A stretch of 64,000 bases of DNA, from positions 434,001 through 498,000 of the forward strand of contig NZ_OZ018776.1 in assembly GCF_963970025.1 (NCBI RefSeq), written 5' to 3'. This DNA comes from Rickettsia helvetica. GTDB taxonomy: Bacteria; Pseudomonadota; Alphaproteobacteria; Rickettsiales; Rickettsiaceae. Position 1 is the first letter of the stretch. Each line of letters opens with the position of its first letter. The position numbers were made by a program, and so were the translations under genes. Below the pieces are notes generated by a model. It had not been told where the DNA came from, did not search any database, and was given only the letters and a program-made list of their open reading frames with translations. Shown here one piece after another: positions 8,450-19,802 of the stretch.

Positions 8450-10361
8450 TTATCCGTAGTGAGTTAAAAAAATATTATTCTCTAAAGGTAACACCATACT
8501 ATCTTTTTGTCCAAACCAATTAGTCCTGTAAGTTCTATTGAAAGCAGGCATTTTATCGGTGTAGGTTGCTAGCTTATTTTCTCTATCTTTAACGCCTACC
8601 GCCATGTGATTTGCGTCAAATATTAATTCCGGTTTTGGGGAGTAGAACATAAATATAAAAGATATTGCCATGATTGCAAGACCAAGTAAACGCCACGAGG
8701 TTTTCCATATACAAATCCAAACAAAGCCGAATAAAAAGAGTAATATGCTGAAATTGGTAATATGACCGAAATACCATACAGCAGCTGGTAAACTATTAAA
8801 ATAGGCGGATGATTTTATTATTATATCAATAAAGAACCCCATAAGCTTTAGGATATAGTTGTCAAACCCGATCATGGTAAAAGGCAGAGATAACAAAGCA
8901 AGCGGCATAAGAAAAAATGACGTTATCGGAGCGACAATGAGGTTAGCCGGTACTGAGTAAGTAGAAAATATAAAGAATTGATTAATTACTACAGGTGCCG
9001 TTATGATACTTGCTAAGAAGCTTGAATAAATATTTGAGGCTGTATAAAATTTTACTGCCCCAAAAATGCCTTTCTTTTCTCCAAGTAACCATGAATTCTT
9101 TAAATAAAATTCATAACCGGCAACAAGCGATAATACAGCGATAAAAGATAATTGGAAACTTGGATGAAAAATATATTCGGGATTTAACAATAATATTATA
9201 AAAGCCGCAATTGCAAGAGAACGTAGGGGAAAGCAAGATCGTCCGATAATAATACCGTAAATAAAGATTGCAGCAGTAATAAAAGCTCTAGTTGCTGCAA
9301 TTTGCATACCGCTTAGCTCTAAATAACCAAAGCTACCTACTAGCGAACAATAAGCAGAGATTAATTTTATATTGAAATTATATGCCAAATAATTTGAGAG
9401 ATTTAATAAAAATCTTGTAGTAAGGAAAACAATCATGACTACTAAAGATAGATGCAAACCTGAAACGCAAAGCACGTGTGATATACTGTTTTGCCTCATA
9501 TCCTGCATGATTTGTCTGTTTAAACCTTTCGTCTCGCCGAGTAATATCGCAGCTGCAAAATTCCCTTTATCTTTTCCTAATTTTTCTATTAAATTATTAT
9601 AAATATGAATGCATATTTTATAAATAAAACTATCAAAATTTATTTTGTTACGTTCTATAATTTGCGGCTCAGACATCGCATAGCCGTTTGCTCCAATATT
9701 CGATAAATAAGCATAAAACCCGAAATCATAACCGCCTGGTAATATACTATTTTGCGGCTTATAGAGCTTAGCAAGCAAAGTAATTCTGTCATTTACCCTA
9801 ATTTCCTTTATACTCGATCAACTTGGAAAATTGGCTGCGTCGTCTTTGTAAGTCCTCGGATGCTCACGTACTTCTGTACGCTCCGCTCCTCGGCTTACAG
9901 ACTCCTTGCTCTTTTCCAAGTTGATCTTCATATAATCACTCTGCATTTCACCAGAGTATATATATTTCCTCGGTATACTAATTTTAACTTTTTGTAAATT
10001 ACGATTAATTTTTTCGATCTTGATGTTATTTAATACTACTTGTCCTCCTATAATAGTCGGTTTTATCGATTCTATATTTACCGCTAATTTTAGTGATGAT
10101 AGGTTTATAAAGCATTTCGCTATGTAAATTTGTCACACGATATTTAGAGATAAATATGCCAAAAATAAAAGCAATAATCATCCAGTAAATAAACTGTAAA
10201 AATATATTAGAATTTCTAGTAAAGGTTAATATTAGGCAAACACAAAAAATGAAAAAAATTGTTGTAAATGAAAGCTCAAAATCAAGCGAAAAATAAACAA
10301 TAATACCGTAAATAAAACTAACAAAATACCAAATATTTAAATTATTATATTCTGCTTCCAA
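8450..10361 (-). pseudogene. comEC: ComEC/Rec2 DNA-uptake channel, broken
   Basis: The N-terminal 111 residues (from 10361) have four hydrophobic segments and end in the wrong frame at 10026. The correct frame is recovered a few bases earlier (IESIKPTIIGGQVVLNNIKI) and runs into a family C repeat at 9816-9926. An in-frame TGA (9818-9820) then cuts the gene before IRVNDRITL. The remainder (8450 to about 9817) is a clean ComEC core: GFYAYLSNIGANGY, the competence domain GETKGLN followed by SHVLCVSGLHLSLV, and many membrane helices. There is no C-terminal metallo-hydrolase domain. ComEC transports single-stranded DNA across the inner membrane. Here the reading frame has at least two lesions. Confidence 0.85.
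9816..9926. repeat. Palindromic repeat, family C, copy 2, inside comEC
   Basis: This 111-bp copy has arms gatcaacttgg / ccaagttgatc and the same core as the copies at 3418 and 25101. It lies in the coding part of comEC, between the DUF4131-like N-terminus and the RVNDRITL segment. Read on the minus strand it is almost open, but it supplies a TGA at its downstream edge. Confidence 0.85.
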
Positions 10362-10483
10362 AGTTAATTTAAAAACTCCTATAATCCTAATATTTTTTAA
10401 ATTTTTTTCTAGATTCTCACTTCTGCAAAAATGACATAAGCCCAGACACTAATTATTAAAATAAATTAACTTTCATATTGCTT

Positions 10484-10525
10484 TTTATTAACTTACTTAT
10501 TATCCTTTATTAACTTACTTATTAT
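10484..10525. repeat. Tandem direct repeat upstream of sca1
   Basis: Two copies of tttattaacttacttattat stand in tandem with a 22-base period (10484-10503 and 10506-10525), about 50 bases before the sca1-like start codon. Two helical turns of spacing could suit a dimeric regulator or doubled promoter elements, but no factor is known to me. Confidence 0.6.
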
Positions 10526-10574
10526 AATTCCCAACATTATGTATATAAAAATTTTAATTTAAATTGAGATATTT

Positions 10575-13500
10575 ATGATGAATAAGTTAACAGAACAAAA
10601 TTTACTAAAAAAATCAAGATTTTTAAAATATTCTCTACTTGCCTCTATTTCAGTAGGAGCAATAATCGCAATACCTTTTGAGGGTATGGCGATGAGTAAA
10701 GAAGTATTTCGTATCGACCTCAGTAATAAATTGTTGAATAACTTATCACAATTAAACGGAAACAAAGATACGACAAATACCCCACAGCAGATAGGAACAG
10801 TAATTGTACGGGGACCGGAAATAAACACATATACTCCATCTGAAATAAGAGAAATGGAAATATCTAGCCAATCTAAGCCATCTAATCCATTAAAAGATAT
10901 TCCTATAGAGGATCATTATAAAAAGATAGCACAAAGTAGGTCTGAGGTCGGAAAAGCAAGAAAAGTACAACCACCTACTAGAAGCAAGACAATTGTAGGT
11001 GGTGAAAAAACAGAACAAAGTCAAAATACTTATATTCCTGGACCGACAGAGCAAACGCCTCAAAAACCAGAGATTATAATAACAGCGTCTTCGCCTACTG
11101 TTAGCCTAGCTTCAAGTAGCTTGGTCACTGCACCTAATACACCAAGTACTACCCTGACGTCACCGGAACATTATACTACGGCACCTGGTACTCCATCAAC
11201 ACTAGCGACTCCATATCAGCCTACTCCAGATTCTAAACCAAATGATAGTGTAGGAGCTAATACACCACCAAATACAAACTCAAAGGTAGTACAAAAACTA
11301 TCGTTTAGCAGCGAGCCACAACAGACAGTACAACTTAGTACACCAACAGTTCCTCCGAGACCGATCACATCTGTACCGTTGCCTATAAAAAAAAGCAGTA
11401 TTGAAGTTACAACAGGAATGGTAAGTAATATATCACGAGTTAATGAGACGATAGGAATCAAGTTAGCTGAAGTAGAATCAACAATTAAAAATACCCAAGG
11501 CAAAAAAAATAAAAAACCATGGCAGAGGTTGCATAAGCAGCTAACTTCATCACAAAAAACAACAGAAGCACTAAAGTCAAAAGCTGAAGAGATAGAAAAA
11601 AAAATAAAAATACTATCTGACCAAAATAAGGAGTTAGATAATCTTAGCAAAGGAGCAAGGTTAAAAAGCACTCAAAAGCAAGATAAAATAAAAATAGGTA
11701 AAAATAAAGACAAAATAAAGAAACTTGAAAAAGAGTTAATAAGTAAAAACAATGAAGTAGATAGGTTATCTAAAAAAATAGATATTTCAGTAAATAAGGT
11801 AGTTTTAACAAAACCTCAAGGAAAAGCCCCGGTTACGGAGATACCGCCAGCTGGGGTATTCTTAAATCAGCAGCAACAGCTAGATGTGCTTACTCAACAG
11901 CAGAAAGTCACTGCTGCTAGACAAGCTGTAGTTGATAAAAAGAGAGCAGAAGCAAATGAAGTAAAAAGAAATAGTGCAGAATACAAAGATCTAAAAGATA
12001 AAAAGCAAAGACAAGCAGCACAAAAACAATTATCGGAAATAAAAAAGCAAGAAAAAGCTATGAAAACGGTAGTGGATAAAGCTGTAGATATAGAAAAGCT
12101 AGAGGTATTAGTTTCTACTCAGTCAACAACTTCTTCTACTGCTACTATTCCTAAGCAGCCGTCAAAAGCACAGCCAATAATACCATTAAGTCATGGGGTT
12201 CAGAAAATGTTAGATGAACAGCTGGACGAGTATGGTGGGTACTTAGTGCCAATAAAAGCTCAGCCGCAAACTTATATGCTGAATCAAGAAGTGGCAGACC
12301 CTAAAAGTATGGATTCAGGCTTTGTAAGCAGAACTTCAGATGTGGGGTTTGGTTCAAACCAGAATAGCAATAGAGCCTACGAGGATTTGCCGCTGATAGA
12401 ACCTGAGAATCAGCAACAACATGATATGTTAACTATAGAAACTCTTGATTTAATAACGCCAACACAAAATACAACGGTTGCTAAAAATGACTCATCGAGG
12501 AAAAGTAATGTAAGTGGAAGTATTCCGGAGATACAACAACCGCAGTCAGAAAAAATGCTTTTAGCAATAAATGCACGATTACAAGAGTATGATGAAAAAA
12601 TTTCTTCGTTACTTCTAGAGAAGTATACAAGCGAAGAAGCTGAAGATATTCTTGCTCAGTTATTGTTACAAGAAATGTTAGTGTCAGATGGTAAATCAGA
12701 ATCTACCTTACCTGCAGGAGATGAAGAACAAGAAGACACAGAAGTAACAGACGTAAGTAGAGAATTATCTTTATTACCTGTATCAAGTAATGAGTGTGCA
12801 TTAGCATTAAGCGACAGTAGAGAAAAGGAATGTTTAGCATTAGGCGATGGTAGCGGAGATGAAGAAAGTTATGATTCAGGGTTTGAAGCGGAAGAAGAAA
12901 CAATAGAGCAATTATCCGATTCCGATGGGGGTAACCTTAAAATGACGGAAGTTGATACGGCTATTCCTCTTGAACAGGAAGCAAAACAAGAAATGCAAAT
13001 GCAAATTTCAGAAAATGCTCCTACTTTAAATCAAGCGAAAGTTGTTAATACTATTGTAAATAATATGATTCGTAACAGATTAGATGCATCTATGAATATG
13101 TCTAATAATATGGTAGCAGTAGGAGCCGGTGATGAAGAAGATCGTATAAAAAGAGGTTTGTGGATGCGTGGTATGTACGGTACTAATAATCATGGACGTG
13201 TTGACAATATGACCGGTTATAGAGGTACTAACAAAGGTGCTACTATTGGGTTTGACGTTGAAATCGACAATAATATTGTAGGTATAGCTTATAGTAATGT
13301 TCATTCAGTATTTAAATTTAAAAATAGTAAAAATAATGATAAAGAACTTATTAATAGTCATGTGGTTTCTATTTACGGACAAAAAGAATTACCGAAGAAT
13401 TTTGCACTACAAGCTTTAGTATCTGCTTCTAAAAACTTTATTAAAGATAAGACAACTTATTCATATGGTGATACTAAAATTAGAAGTAATGTAAAACATC

Positions 13501-13994
13501 GCAATCATAGTTATAATGCGGAAGCATTACTGAATTATAATTATCTTTTGCAGAACAAGCTCGTTATTATCCCAAATGTTGGTTTAAGATACGGGAAGTC
13601 ACGAGATGGGGTATATAATGAAACCGGTATTAACATACAAGAAATAGCTCTTACAATGAAAGAGAATAATATATTGTCCGGAGTTATCGGTACTAAAGTC
13701 ACAGTACCTTTAAAAGATGTTCTAAAATTTAATAATTTAGGGCTAATATTCCAAGGAGCGGTAGAACATAATTTTAAAGAGAAAACCCAAAGAATAAATA
13801 GAGTCGTTAAAATATTTGATACTGAATTTAAGCAAAATTATGTAATACCGAAACAACCGAAAACATCCTATAATTTAGGAACGGGTATTATAGGCAGTAT
13901 CAAAAATACTACTATTGCTTTGGATTATAATTATTATCTAAATAAACATTATAGAAGTCATCAAGGTAGTGTTAAGCTTAAGGTAAACCTATAA
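10575..13994 (+). CDS. sca1: Sca1-like autotransporter (surface cell antigen)
   Basis: A type V secreted surface protein of 1139 residues. Residues 1-40 form an extended signal peptide ending IAIPFEGMA. The passenger is Pro/Thr/Ser-rich to about 240, then a Lys/Glu-rich coiled-coil region to about 500, then acidic low-complexity sequence. From about 865 the C-terminal beta-barrel begins (KRGLWMRGMYGTNNHG) and ends in LKVNL, typical of outer-membrane barrels. The N-terminus and the position between comEC and tRNA-Glu fit rickettsial Sca1, a proposed host-cell adhesin. It is shorter than the roughly 1900 residues I recall for Sca1 in some spotted fever species, so the passenger may be reduced. 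The frame is open throughout. Confidence 0.85.
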   Translation: MMNKLTEQNLLKKSRFLKYSLLASISVGAIIAIPFEGMAMSKEVFRIDLSNKLLNNLSQLNGNKDTTNTPQQIGTVIVRGPEINTYTPSEIREMEISSQSKPSNPLKDIPIEDHYKKIAQSRSEVGKARKVQPPTRSKTIVGGEKTEQSQNTYIPGPTEQTPQKPEIIITASSPTVSLASSSLVTAPNTPSTTLTSPEHYTTAPGTPSTLATPYQPTPDSKPNDSVGANTPPNTNSKVVQKLSFSSEPQQTVQLSTPTVPPRPITSVPLPIKKSSIEVTTGMVSNISRVNETIGIKLAEVESTIKNTQGKKNKKPWQRLHKQLTSSQKTTEALKSKAEEIEKKIKILSDQNKELDNLSKGARLKSTQKQDKIKIGKNKDKIKKLEKELISKNNEVDRLSKKIDISVNKVVLTKPQGKAPVTEIPPAGVFLNQQQQLDVLTQQQKVTAARQAVVDKKRAEANEVKRNSAEYKDLKDKKQRQAAQKQLSEIKKQEKAMKTVVDKAVDIEKLEVLVSTQSTTSSTATIPKQPSKAQPIIPLSHGVQKMLDEQLDEYGGYLVPIKAQPQTYMLNQEVADPKSMDSGFVSRTSDVGFGSNQNSNRAYEDLPLIEPENQQQHDMLTIETLDLITPTQNTTVAKNDSSRKSNVSGSIPEIQQPQSEKMLLAINARLQEYDEKISSLLLEKYTSEEAEDILAQLLLQEMLVSDGKSESTLPAGDEEQEDTEVTDVSRELSLLPVSSNECALALSDSREKECLALGDGSGDEESYDSGFEAEEETIEQLSDSDGGNLKMTEVDTAIPLEQEAKQEMQMQISENAPTLNQAKVVNTIVNNMIRNRLDASMNMSNNMVAVGAGDEEDRIKRGLWMRGMYGTNNHGRVDNMTGYRGTNKGATIGFDVEIDNNIVGIAYSNVHSVFKFKNSKNNDKELINSHVVSIYGQKELPKNFALQALVSASKNFIKDKTTYSYGDTKIRSNVKHRNHSYNAEALLNYNYLLQNKLVIIPNVGLRYGKSRDGVYNETGINIQEIALTMKENNILSGVIGTKVTVPLKDVLKFNNLGLIFQGAVEHNFKEKTQRINRVVKIFDTEFKQNYVIPKQPKTSYNLGTGIIGSIKNTTIALDYNYYLNKHYRSHQGSVKLKVNL

Positions 13995-14046
13995 TTTTTA
14001 TACTTGCAATATTTGCAAAGGTGTTGTATAAAACTTCTAACTTACT

Positions 14047-14076
14047 GTCATGCCGTGGTCGTAGCCACGGTATGAC
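14047..14076. repeat. Partial family B palindrome after sca1
   Basis: The sequence gtcatgccgtgg pairs with the complementary ccacggtatgac around a short loop. It falls 50 bases after the sca1-like stop codon and before tRNA-Glu. It could fold as a transcription terminator for sca1, but no T-run follows. Confidence 0.6.
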
Positions 14077-14109
14077 TAATATGTCTATATTGCCTACTTT
14101 TAAAATTAA

Positions 14110-14184
14110 GGCCCCTTCGTCTAGTGGTTAGGACACCACCCTTTCACGGTGGGAACACGGGTTCGAGTCCCGTAGGGGTCACCA
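14110..14184 (+). tRNA. tRNA-Glu (UUC)
   Basis: A 75-base cloverleaf with encoded CCA. The acceptor GGCCCCT pairs with AGGGGTC, the D arm is GTCTAGTGGTTAGGAC, the anticodon loop is CCTTTCACGG with anticodon TTC, and the T arm contains GGGTTCGAGTCCC. Confidence 0.97.
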
Positions 14185-14326
14185 CGTCCCTCTCAGCTTT
14201 TTAGCCATTTTCAAGTTTCTCTAAAAATCATATATGTTCCTTTTGTTTTAATTTTTATATTAAACTCTTTTAAATACTAAATTTTAAAATATTATCAAAA
14301 AAACTAACTTCGTATACTTCTTAAAG

Positions 14327-14452
14327 CAATCTCAATTCATTTATTTATACTTCTAATTAAATTTCTATTGCATTCTTAAAACTACTTATTATAGTTTATC
14401 CATATTTCAGTTATTTTTTTAACAAAATATTAAAATTTATAGAATTTAATAA
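14327..14452 (+). repeat. 126-bp leader duplicated (inverted) at 3082-3207
   Basis: This segment is identical to the reverse complement of 3082-3207 and ends two bases before the ATG of the LRR gene at 14455. The two LRR genes downstream differ in sequence, so the conserved part is the leader itself. It is probably the promoter region of both genes. Confidence 0.9.
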
Positions 14453-14454
14453 AT

Positions 14455-15860
14455 ATGAAAAAGCTAATAAAGCTTCTAGAACAAAAAGGATTTTCTAGAG
14501 AAGCTAAAAATTTAGAAAAAGATAATACTGTTTTAAAGATTAGATATAAGGGTGTCGATATTGATACGATAAAATTTATTCTTAATATACTAACTTTTGA
14601 TAGCGAAATTAGTTCTACGCTTACTTGCCTTATTCTAGAGAATGCTTTTATACAAAGTGATGGATTAAAATTAATTGCAGAATTTTTACAACAAAACTCT
14701 AAGCTTATTTCACTTGATTTAAGCAGCAATGGTTATTTACAACCTAGAGCAATTGAGCCGATTGGAAAGCTTTAGAATTTAATGATACATTAAAGTATCT
14801 TAGTCTTAACGATAATAAAATAGGTGTTATAGGAGCTAAAGCAATAGCTGAAGGGTTAAAGGTAAATAAATCTCTTACATACCTTGTGACCTTGGTAGCG
14901 ATTGTCATTGGGGCAATGAGTGAGCTATAGGTGATAAAGGAGCAGAATTTCTTGCGGAAGCATTAAAAACAAATAATACTTTAACTTATCTTAGTCTTGA
15001 AAGAAGCAGTATTAGTCTAGGAGGGATAAATTTTTTTATAGAAACCCTACAAACTAATTATTCTCTTACTACTCTTATACTAAATCAATGGTTAGGTTCA
15101 TATACACGGAAGAACCGGAAGAAATACAGGAAATTCTTTGCTTAAATAGAGAATTTGTAAAAAAATTATTGTTATTTTTAATTAATGATTTTTCTACCGA
15201 AGACAAGAATATAAGTTTAAATATTCAAAACCTAATAGCTTTAAAATTTTATCAAATTGCTGATAAAGAGCTGTTAATAGATCATTTAAACGAATATGAA
15301 GATGTAACATCTTTTCTTTATTATCAACTGCAACAAAATTGGTTGCAGAAAATACTTTAGCTATAGCAGGAGTCTGTAAAGTAATAACACCTGATACTGA
15401 GCTTGCAAAAGGTGAAGTTCATATATCACACTTACCGGCTGAAATAATATTATATGTTTTAAGTTTTCTTAAACCATATTCTATAGAAATAGGGTATAAC
15501 GATGAACTTTTAGAAATAATTGAAGTTATAGGAAATAACTATTGTATTTTGTCATAATTTGATTAAAGCAGTAATGCAAAGCCAAATAAATAATATATCA
15601 AGCAAATTACTGAATTTTAAAGATAAGGTAGAAGTACAACAAACAATAGAAGCAATGAAGCAGTTTAATAATGAAAGTAAAAGATAGCTCTTAAAAGTAG
15701 ACGAGTATTTAGATAAAAAAATTGTATCACAAGAAACAGTTGAATTAAACAATAAGTTAAGTTCTAATTTACTTCAAGAAGCAATTAATAATAATAACAG
15801 CGTATTATTATATTAGCCGGATTACTAAGCATGGGGTATGATGTAGGATTAAGTAAGTAA
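14455..15860 (+). pseudogene. LRR protein with C-terminal F-box-like motif, decayed
   Basis: The protein starts MKKLIKLLEQKGFSREA and carries ribonuclease-inhibitor-like leucine-rich repeats in shifting frames: STLTCLILENAFIQSDGLKL, then DTLKYLSLNDNKIGVIGAKA, then NTLTYLSLERSSISLGG. After the repeats comes a helical region (LLFLINDFSTEDK ... FLYYQLQQNWLQKIL). Then ISHLPAEIILYVLSFLKP appears near 15425-15475, closely resembling the start of an F-box. A final coiled stretch and a hydrophobic tail (RIIILAGLLSMGYDVGLSK) end at 15860. I count at least five frame breaks or stops. LRR plus F-box is a known effector layout in intracellular bacteria; here that is inference only. Confidence 0.65.
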
Positions 15861-16216
15861 GAACAGAGGCAACTGACCCCCCCCTACACCCTTTAGATAA
15901 TTATGATGGAATTAAGTAATATTCGCTTAATTAAGCCGATATTAAGGCATAACGGGGCTTAACAAAAGCCCTAATCAGGTCTAATCTATACTGGTTTAAG
16001 GTTCTAATAATGTACCATGTCTCTCACCATTTTATATTTTCCTATAAACTCATGATCTCAGATAATCTAATTTTAAATTCAGAATAAAAATAATAATTGA
16101 AAGTAATAACTTTTAATTTATAATGCTTCAAAAAATTTGGTTAAAAACGCAAAATTCAGTTCAATTAGAGCTATATAATACAACCAATAAAGAATAAAAT
16201 TTTATGAAGTATATTT
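15861..16216. other. Non-coding gap between LRR and NLR-like remnants
   Basis: No reading frame or RNA gene is visible. A C-run (cccccc near 15888) and a short self-complementary stretch around cttaattaag and the ggggctta / taaaagccc pair are present. The last 100 bases, before 16217, are AT-rich and may hold the old promoter of the downstream locus. Confidence 0.5.
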
Positions 16217-19200
16217 ATGAAAGCAGATGTGTTTTCTTCAAAAAATCCGGTTAACTATTCTCAAACTATAAGTGACTATCAAACAATTATAGCGTGTCTA
16301 GAAAAAAATGTCCCTTCATTTGTTCATCTAGATTTTAGCAGTCTACATTTAATGCTTCCGCAGTTAGAGGAAATAGCTGCTAAAATCCGAAATAATAATT
16401 TTATCGGTAATGTAAGCTAGGGCAAGATGCCTAATGCTTCTAGTGATCTTGTACAAAAGATCGAAAGTAAAATTATCTTAAATAATCAAAACTATAAGCA
16501 CCACCCTACCGACTTTGTGCATGGTTTATTTAGTTTGCATGCTTATATGGATTCTACGGAAAATGATATTGTAAAGTTTGCAGAAGAAAAAGAAAATAAT
16601 GAAAAGGTAAAAATCTGAAATGAACAATTAAAAGACTGGAAAATATTTAACGAGCCTAAAATAGGTAGATATTACGCAGTAGCATATGTAAACGAAAAAA
16701 TAAAACAAATGGTACTTACCTATCGAGGTACTACATTTGAAAAATTAGATTTGCTTAAAACTAATTCACCTCTTAAGGCTCATTTTAAAAGTATTTTAGG
16801 TGGGCAGATAGTAGCACAGCAAGCAGGCAGCATATGAAGCTACAAAGGAGATTACCAAATATGCTGAAAAGCATAATTATAATTTATCTTTTACTGGTTA
16901 TTCTTTAGGTGCATGGCTTGCAGAGCTTAGTTTATATTTTGCTCATAGAGATTTTCATTATCCAAAAGCAAAGGCAATCACATTCGATAGCCCGGGTTTA
17001 GCTACAGAAAATCTTCAGCCGCAGATGCATAGTCATGAAACTACCTTTGACGTGAAAAATTTAAATATAACAACTTATTTATCAGCTCCGAATTTTGTAA
17101 ATGTCTGTAATCCGCATATTAATAAAGCATATAGGTTATTTCCTAAAATTATTCCAAAGCATACAGGCAAGATAATAAATATATTAAATAAAACATACCG
17201 CTAATTAAAAACTATACTCCCTTGTTAGAAGGCATATTATTATTATCCGGTTATTTACTTGATCCAATGCTAGATGCTTTTGACCCAAAAACCGGTAAGC
17301 CGGTAAAATATGAACAGATATTAGATTGGCCTTGCATAGAATATCAGCCCAAAGATAATAGCTAATAAATAAGGCACTTGATTTTATATCCGGCAATAAT
17401 ATGGTTAAAACTTTAACAAACAATTTAATATATAAAAATGCTACTGCAACGACATTTGGAAGCTTCTTAGAGGTAATCGATCAGCTTATAAGCGATAATA
17501 TTGCAACCGGACAATTTTTAGAGGTTTATAAGCATTTAGAAAATAATGCCGCACAAGGAATACCCATCAAAAGAGATCATAACCCTTGAGGGAAAATTTG
17601 AACTTTCTTACAAAGATCATTATCGTATAGAAGAAGTAAATTTGTCTATCTAGCAAACACAGATAATAAAGGAAGCAGCGATTACTATTTAAGCCAGTTA
17701 AATAATCTAAAGATAGATGCACAAGAAATATCGAGTTTAGTTAAACAACAGTTAAAAACAATAAAAGAGCAAATTTTAAGGTTAATTGAAGTTAGTGAAG
17801 AAGCAAAAGAAGTATTAGAATCTAGTAACAATTATATTTTTATTAAAAATGATAAAAATATAATTAGTAATTTACCTCTTTTATCAGTTCATAATATTAT
17901 TACTCGTGAAAAAGTATTTCAAGAAATAGGTAATATTTTAAGTAAAGAGCAATGTGTAATAATTAGTGCTTTCGCTGGAACAGGTAAAACTACGCTAGCT
18001 ATAGATTATGGTGGTAAACAAAGAGATGAAGCAAAGAAAATAAAATAGTACGTTTTATTAATGCTGACTCTGCAGACAAAGTCCTTGAAACATACCAAAA
18101 ACTAGCTGAGGAATTAGGAATTAATATTAAAGATGAAACAGAAGAATCAGTAATAAGTTTAGTTAATAAAAAGATTGCTAATTTAAAGCCATTTACATTA
18201 TTTATTTTTGATAATGTCGAAAAATATAAAGATATTGAGCCTTATCTTAACGGTATAATGAATATATCTAAAGATAAAGCACAAGTGATAATTACTACTA
18301 AAGATAAAAATTTACATGGTGATTTAAAATTACATAAGGATTTAAATGTTGAGTTAGAGCCTTTTAGCAAAAAAGAAGCAAGATTATATTTAGAACAATC
18401 TTTAGGAAATAGATTAAATAATCAAGATATTTATAAATTAGTAGAAGAGTTTGGTAGTAAAGATGCTGCATCACCTTATAGGTTATCTAAAGCAGTAGCG
18501 CATGTAAAAGAAAATAAACTACTTAAAGTAAAATTACTTTAAAAATAGCAAAGATGATCACATAGAAACCATTTTATTACTACAATTATTAGAAAAATCA
18601 CCTTTAGCTTGGCAGATATTACAATATTCGACACATTTAGACCCTGATTTTATCAGCATAGAGATTTTCAAAGAATTATTTCTAATAGATGAAGAAAAGT
18701 TACAGGCACCTATAAAAAGGTTGGAAGCATTATCGATAATGAATTTAACATACCGAAATGGACACAAGCCGGCTTACAATTACATAGATTAATGTAATCT
18801 ATAACAAAGCAATATATAAATAAATATAAAGAACATGCGATAGATGAAAAAGAGATTTATATAAAATTAGTAGAAGTATTAGATAATTTATTTCCTTATT
18901 TAAGCTGTTCCAAACGGAGACTGGGAAAATGCTAAATTACTTTATCCACATATAATAAAAATATTAAATGATGATACTAAAATCTATAAGCTTATAAAAG
19001 CAAACTTATCTCAAAAAATAGGGAAATATAACGAATGTGTACTATGTAAATTTACAGATTCATTAAAATATTCCAAAAAAGCTTTAGAAATAGTGCAATC
19101 GTTATATCAAAACAATCACATCTATATTGCTAGCTCCTTTAATAATGTCGGAGTAGTATATGATAAATTAGGTAATACTACAAAAGCACTAAAATATTAT

Positions 19201-19802
19201 GAAGAAGCCTTAAATATGTTTCAAGAATTACATCAAGGTAATCACCCTGATATTGCTGACTCTCTTAATAATATTGGTTTGGTTTATGGACAATTAGGCG
19301 ATATCTCTCAAGGACTGAATAAAGAAGAAGCACTAAAGATTATATCAAAGATTATATCAAGGTAATCATCCTTGTATTGCTAGTTCTTTTAGTTCAATTG
19401 CATTATCTTATAAAAAATCAGAAGATACAAATAAAGCGATAGAGCTTTGTAAACAAGCTTATTTAATGTATGTACAAACTTTAGGCTTAGAACATCCTAA
19501 TGCTAAATTTATAAGAAGTTATCTTAAAACAATGGCTCCGGAGTTTATAAAAAATAACGAAACTAGGGAGTTGATATTACAGAGAAGCGATTTTGAGGAA
19601 GTTACATTACAAATTAAACAAAAAATACAAAAAAGAGTTTTAAATAAATATATATTAATGCTGCTAAAGATAAATGGAATAGTAAGTTCTCAATCTTAGG
19701 AAATTGGGGTGTGAAAGGCTATTTAGGCGATAAATATTTAGCAAAACAACTAAGAGTTTTAGCAAATGTTAAGAATATAGAAGTAGCTAAAATGTTATGT
19801 TT

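Noticed and set aside
9752..9997. 81-codon plus-strand frame overlapping comEC
   Set aside because: It is an antisense shadow of comEC and the family C repeat.
11216..11671. 151-codon minus-strand frame inside the sca1-like gene
   Set aside because: It is the antisense of a low-complexity passenger region, hydrophobic by chance.
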